NCBI GenBank assembly: GCA_964424125.1
Contig: CAYRHS010000154.1
Coordinates: 1-7,247 of the forward strand
Direction: 5' to 3'
Length of the DNA: 7,247 bases
Source of the DNA: CAYRHS01 sp964424125
GTDB lineage: Bacteria; Actinomycetota; Acidimicrobiia; IMCC26256; JAOSJL01
Shown here: in pieces, positions 5,026 to 7,247 of the stretch
Layout: the number at the start of each line of letters is the position of its first letter
Position numbering within the stretch: the first letter of the stretch is position 1
Made by a program: the position numbers and the translations under genes
Notes under the pieces: model-generated
Seen by the model: the letters and a program-made list of their open reading frames with translations, nothing else
What the model was told of the DNA's origin: nothing
The model's database searches: none

Positions 5026-5937
5026 ATGGGTGACGCTGCGGTCGAGACGGCCTTGAACGTGCGGGCCGAGCACTCCGAAGGGCCGCTCTGGGACGGCCCG
5101 TCGGCGCGCCTGTGGTGGGTCGACATCACCGCTCAGCGCCTCCACTGCTTCGATCCCGCGTCCGGAGCCGACTGCTCGTGGTCCACCAACGGCCAACCGG
5201 GCGGGGTCCTGATCGACTCCACCGGTGGGGTGATCGTCGCCATGCCCTACGGCCTGGCCCGCTTCGACCGCGAACGCGGTACCGCGGCGACCGTGGTCGG
5301 CGTGGAGTTTGACCGGCCCGAGAACCGGCTCAACGACGTGAAGGCCGACAGCCGCGGGCGGATCTGGGCCGGCTCCATGGCCTACGACCGCCGGCCGGAC
5401 CATGCCGGCCTCTACCGCGTCGAGAAGGGTGCGGTGACCGCGGCGGTCGAGCGCCTCACGATCTCCAACGGGCCGGCGATCGACGAGCGATCCGGCCGTC
5501 TGTACCTCGCGGACACGGCCCGCATGATCGTGGACGTGTTCGATCTCGACGTCGAGCGGGGCGAGCTGAGCGGGAGACGGCGCTTCCTGGACGTCGGCGA
5601 CGAACAGATCTGGCCGGACGGGATGACCGTCGACCACGACGGATGCCTGTGGCTGGCGCTCGGCCGGGGTGGCGCGGTGCGCCGCTTCCGGCCCGACGGC
5701 ACGCTCGACGGGGCCGTCGAGCTGCCGGTGACGAACCCGACCTCGGTGGCGTTCGGAGGCGACGACGGCGGAGACCTCTACATCACGAGCTCGTGGTTCG
5801 ACCTCGCCGCCGACCAACGGGCCGACCAGCCGCTCGCCGGAGCGATCTTCCGCTGCCGACCGGGAGCGACCGGCCCGCCGTCTCCCCGGGCCGCGCCGAT
5901 CGGCGAGCCCGCGCGACCACCGCGGGCCAGTCGATGA
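5026..5937 (+). CDS. SMP-30/gluconolactonase-family lactonase
   Basis: Predicted soluble metal-dependent six-bladed beta-propeller of 303 residues that opens sugar lactones (gluconolactonase/regucalcin/LRE-like family). Residues matching the family metal and substrate site are all present: E18 in SEGPLWD, N103 in NRLNDVK, N148 in ISNGPAID and D198 in WPDGMTVD; R101 is the likely substrate-contact arginine. Other family marks are WWVDI, GRIWAGSM and SSWFDLAADQ near the end, and the domain closes at GAIFRCRPG (about 280-286). The remaining 17 residues (PPSPRAAP onward) are Pro/Arg-rich, not conserved, and antisense to the HTTM gene. No signal peptide. Start ATG 5026 is favoured by the -10 box at 5012; the preceding DUF2252 gene ends 64 bases upstream, so it is probably transcribed on its own. 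The actual sugar acid pathway is not shown by the neighbours. Confidence 0.92.
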   Translation: MGDAAVETALNVRAEHSEGPLWDGPSARLWWVDITAQRLHCFDPASGADCSWSTNGQPGGVLIDSTGGVIVAMPYGLARFDRERGTAATVVGVEFDRPENRLNDVKADSRGRIWAGSMAYDRRPDHAGLYRVEKGAVTAAVERLTISNGPAIDERSGRLYLADTARMIVDVFDLDVERGELSGRRRFLDVGDEQIWPDGMTVDHDGCLWLALGRGGAVRRFRPDGTLDGAVELPVTNPTSVAFGGDDGGDLYITSSWFDLAADQRADQPLAGAIFRCRPGATGPPSPRAAPIGEPARPPRASR

Positions 5938-6745
5938 GCACGACCGCGACGACGCCGACCCACATGAAGTAGTCGAGGCCGTGCGTGAACCAGATGGTCG
6001 TGTGCAGTCCCGCGACGCAGACGACGAACAGCGGGCGCAAGCGCGGGCGGAACAGGATCGCCGGAGCCCCCAGCTCGATCACGAGGGTCGCCGCCGCGAC
6101 CGCGACGGAGAGCACCGGCCGCTGCGCGATGAAGAGCGCGACGACGTCCGTTGGTGCACGGGTGTTCTCCGCCGCCTGGAACAGGATCATCTGCATGTTG
6201 TCGCTGAACACCCACGCCGGACCCGAGCTCAGCAGCTTCCCGAACCCGGTGAAGAAGTACGCGGCCGCGATCACCACGAGCGCGGTGCGGATCGGCCAGC
6301 CGAACCGGGGTGAGGGCAGCCGATCCCGCCACCGCGCGCCGAGCGGTGCGAGCAGGAACGGCACGACGACGAGCAGGATCAGGACGTCGTTGTGCTGGAG
6401 CTTGCCCCGGCTCTCGCGCAATCCTCCGAGGAGCAGCAGTGACACCCACGCGACCAGCAGGAACGCCCGGTACCGCCACCCCACGATCGCCAGGCAGGCG
6501 GCGACGGTGCCGACCACCTGCACCGCGACGATGACGTCGAGCGGGGGCATGGCGTGCAGCCATCCGAGGACCAAGGGCGGTCGGAACAGTGCCGCCGGCT
6601 GGCCCGCGAGCCCCCGGTAGGGCCCGAGCGCGATCCGCGCTCCGAGCAACGCCGCGAGCCCCGCGATCGTGACCCGCAGCCGGGCGCCCGATTCCGCTCC
6701 GAAGAGCCACCCGTCGACGCGTCGTGCGACCGCGACCGTGCTCAT
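5783..6745 (-). CDS. HTTM / VKGC-like multi-pass membrane protein
   Basis: Integral membrane protein of 320 residues with about eight hydrophobic segments (roughly 24-42, 70-89, 94-109, 120-136, 154-172, 211-231, 237-255, 259-273). The pattern, with YRGLAGQPAALFRPP after helix 1, KLQHND before helix 4, and AYFFTGFGKLLSSGPAW (conserved Lys at 170), matches the HTTM family, the bacterial relatives of vitamin K-dependent gamma-carboxylase; carboxylase activity is not implied. The start ATG at 6745 overlaps the stop of the upstream gene as ATGA, so translation is probably coupled; upstream in-frame starts would run through that gene and are rejected. After helix 8 the protein carries a tail of about 45 residues very rich in Arg, Ser and Gly, encoded antisense to the conserved end of the lactonase gene. 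That tail is unusual and probably arose by loss of the original stop. Confidence 0.82.
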   Translation of the reverse strand: MSTVAVARRVDGWLFGAESGARLRVTIAGLAALLGARIALGPYRGLAGQPAALFRPPLVLGWLHAMPPLDVIVAVQVVGTVAACLAIVGWRYRAFLLVAWVSLLLLGGLRESRGKLQHNDVLILLVVVPFLLAPLGARWRDRLPSPRFGWPIRTALVVIAAAYFFTGFGKLLSSGPAWVFSDNMQMILFQAAENTRAPTDVVALFIAQRPVLSVAVAAATLVIELGAPAILFRPRLRPLFVVCVAGLHTTIWFTHGLDYFMWVGVVAVVLIDWPAVVARARRSARPGETAGRSLPVGSGRSLRRAAGRPVGRRRGRTTSS

Positions 6746-7203
6746 GCCGCGGTCCCCGCACACGTCCAGCGCAGCTCGCGTTTCGTCTCTGGTCGCGGCT
6801 GGTCGCGCCCGGTCCAGACGGGCCGTGTGGTCTGGTAGATGTGGATCCGCGCCGCGTCGATCCCCAGCTCCGAGTCGGCCGCCTCGGCCCACGCCCGGCA
6901 CCGCTGGTCCCGCTCGCGCTGGTCGAGATCACCGAAGTCGTCGACGAGCTTCGGGGTGTTCCGCGCGTACAGCGGGAGCTCGCGAAAGGCGATCGGCTCC
7001 TCTCGACCGTCGGCGCCCACGGCCACGATCGACCATCCGTGTGTCACGTCGCTGCGACGTTGGGAGAAGAGACGAAAACCGGTGAGCGGCCAGAGCTCGA
7101 GCGACGCTAGCCCGCAGACGAGCACGGCCGAGATGAACGCGTAGACGAAGACGCGGACCGTCCGGCCCGGGTACGTATTCGTCGCAGGCGAAACGTTGAC
7201 CAA
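6742..7203 (-). CDS. Membrane-anchored protein, partner of the HTTM gene
   Basis: Protein of 153 residues, no named family recognised. A short N-terminus is followed by one transmembrane segment (about 17-38, VRVFVYAFISAVLVCGLASL), then ELWPLTGFRLFSQRR and a soluble domain, probably outside the cytoplasm, with LPLYARNTPKLVDDFG, a charged RERDQRCRAW helix, and a final basic stretch ending LRWTCAG. C102 and C148 could form a disulfide. From memory, similar small anchored proteins accompany HTTM genes in actinobacteria. Start TTG at 7203 is the best available: an in-frame stop lies at 7212-7210 and no ATG or GTG occurs before the helix. It has no visible SD, so the start is the weak point. The stop TGA (6744-6742) overlaps the HTTM ATG by four bases, implying one transcript and coupled translation. 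Confidence 0.7.
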   Translation of the reverse strand: MVNVSPATNTYPGRTVRVFVYAFISAVLVCGLASLELWPLTGFRLFSQRRSDVTHGWSIVAVGADGREEPIAFRELPLYARNTPKLVDDFGDLDQRERDQRCRAWAEAADSELGIDAARIHIYQTTRPVWTGRDQPRPETKRELRWTCAGTAA

Positions 7204-7238
7204 CAGTGCTCAGCAGAGGACGGGATCGGCGATCGACC

Positions 7239-7244
7239 GAGGAG
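7239..7244 (+). promoter_or_regulatory. Possible Shine-Dalgarno GAGGAG of a gene beyond the window
   Basis: GAGGAG three bases before the window end on the plus strand could serve a divergent gene starting just outside. The 44 bases after 7203 contain no other recognisable feature. Confidence 0.2.
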
Positions 7245-7247
7245 TCA

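Noticed and set aside
4858..5817. Minus-strand open frame of 319 codons antisense to the lactonase
   Set aside because: The plus strand has all lactonase site residues; the antisense product is Arg/Val/Pro-rich without motifs.
6746..6901. Earlier start for the HTTM protein giving 372 residues
   Set aside because: The extra residues are an out-of-frame reading of the upstream gene; the ATGA overlap gives a normal start.
1..7247. CRISPR array, tRNA/rRNA, insertion sequence, attachment site or toxin-antitoxin pair
   Set aside because: No spaced direct repeats, no cloverleaf, no transposase or terminal repeats, and no protein with known toxin or antitoxin motifs was seen.

Overview
The window is GC-rich bacterial DNA. 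Its gene families are common in high-GC Actinomycetota: DUF7144, DUF6325, a short SHOCT protein, DUF2252 and an HTTM-type membrane protein. Some starts are GTG or TTG, the Shine-Dalgarno sequences are strong, and one gene looks leaderless. I cannot place it below phylum. There is no tRNA, rRNA, CRISPR array, transposase or phage gene.

Layout. (1) 1-1626 (+): the 3' part of a large arylsulfatase; the formylglycine end lies upstream of the window. (2) 1627-2223 is a decay zone. A DUF1269-like gene has a good ribosome binding site but ACG where its start should be, and it breaks off after about 73 codons. Convergent to it is a small one-helix membrane protein gene (1891-2140, -) with a single frameshift that falls on a 16-bp palindrome. 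(3) 2224-2628 (-): a DUF7144 four-helix membrane protein with its own promoter upstream and a strong hairpin behind it. (4) 2804-4961 (+): a compact operon, DUF6325 - SHOCT - DUF2252, with gaps of 12 and 28 bases. The DUF2252 protein seems to lack three residues of its glycine-rich motif. (5) 5026-5937 (+): an SMP-30/gluconolactonase-family lactonase with the metal-site residues present and a -10 element placed for a leaderless transcript. (6) 5783-7203 (-): a two-gene unit, a one-helix membrane-anchored protein followed by an HTTM/VKGC-like eight-helix membrane protein, joined by an ATGA overlap. The HTTM gene runs 155 bases tail-to-tail into the lactonase gene.

How the genes fit together. 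The sulfatase (sulfate-ester hydrolysis) and the lactonase (sugar-lactone hydrolysis) are catabolic in type but are not in one operon. The central DUF genes form a cluster of small membrane, cytoplasmic and kinase-fold proteins of unknown function, part of it visibly degrading. I see no clear new defence or mobile system. The points most worth checking are the decayed pair at 1658-2140, the apparent 9-base loss in the DUF2252 gene, and the convergent coding overlap at 5783-5937.
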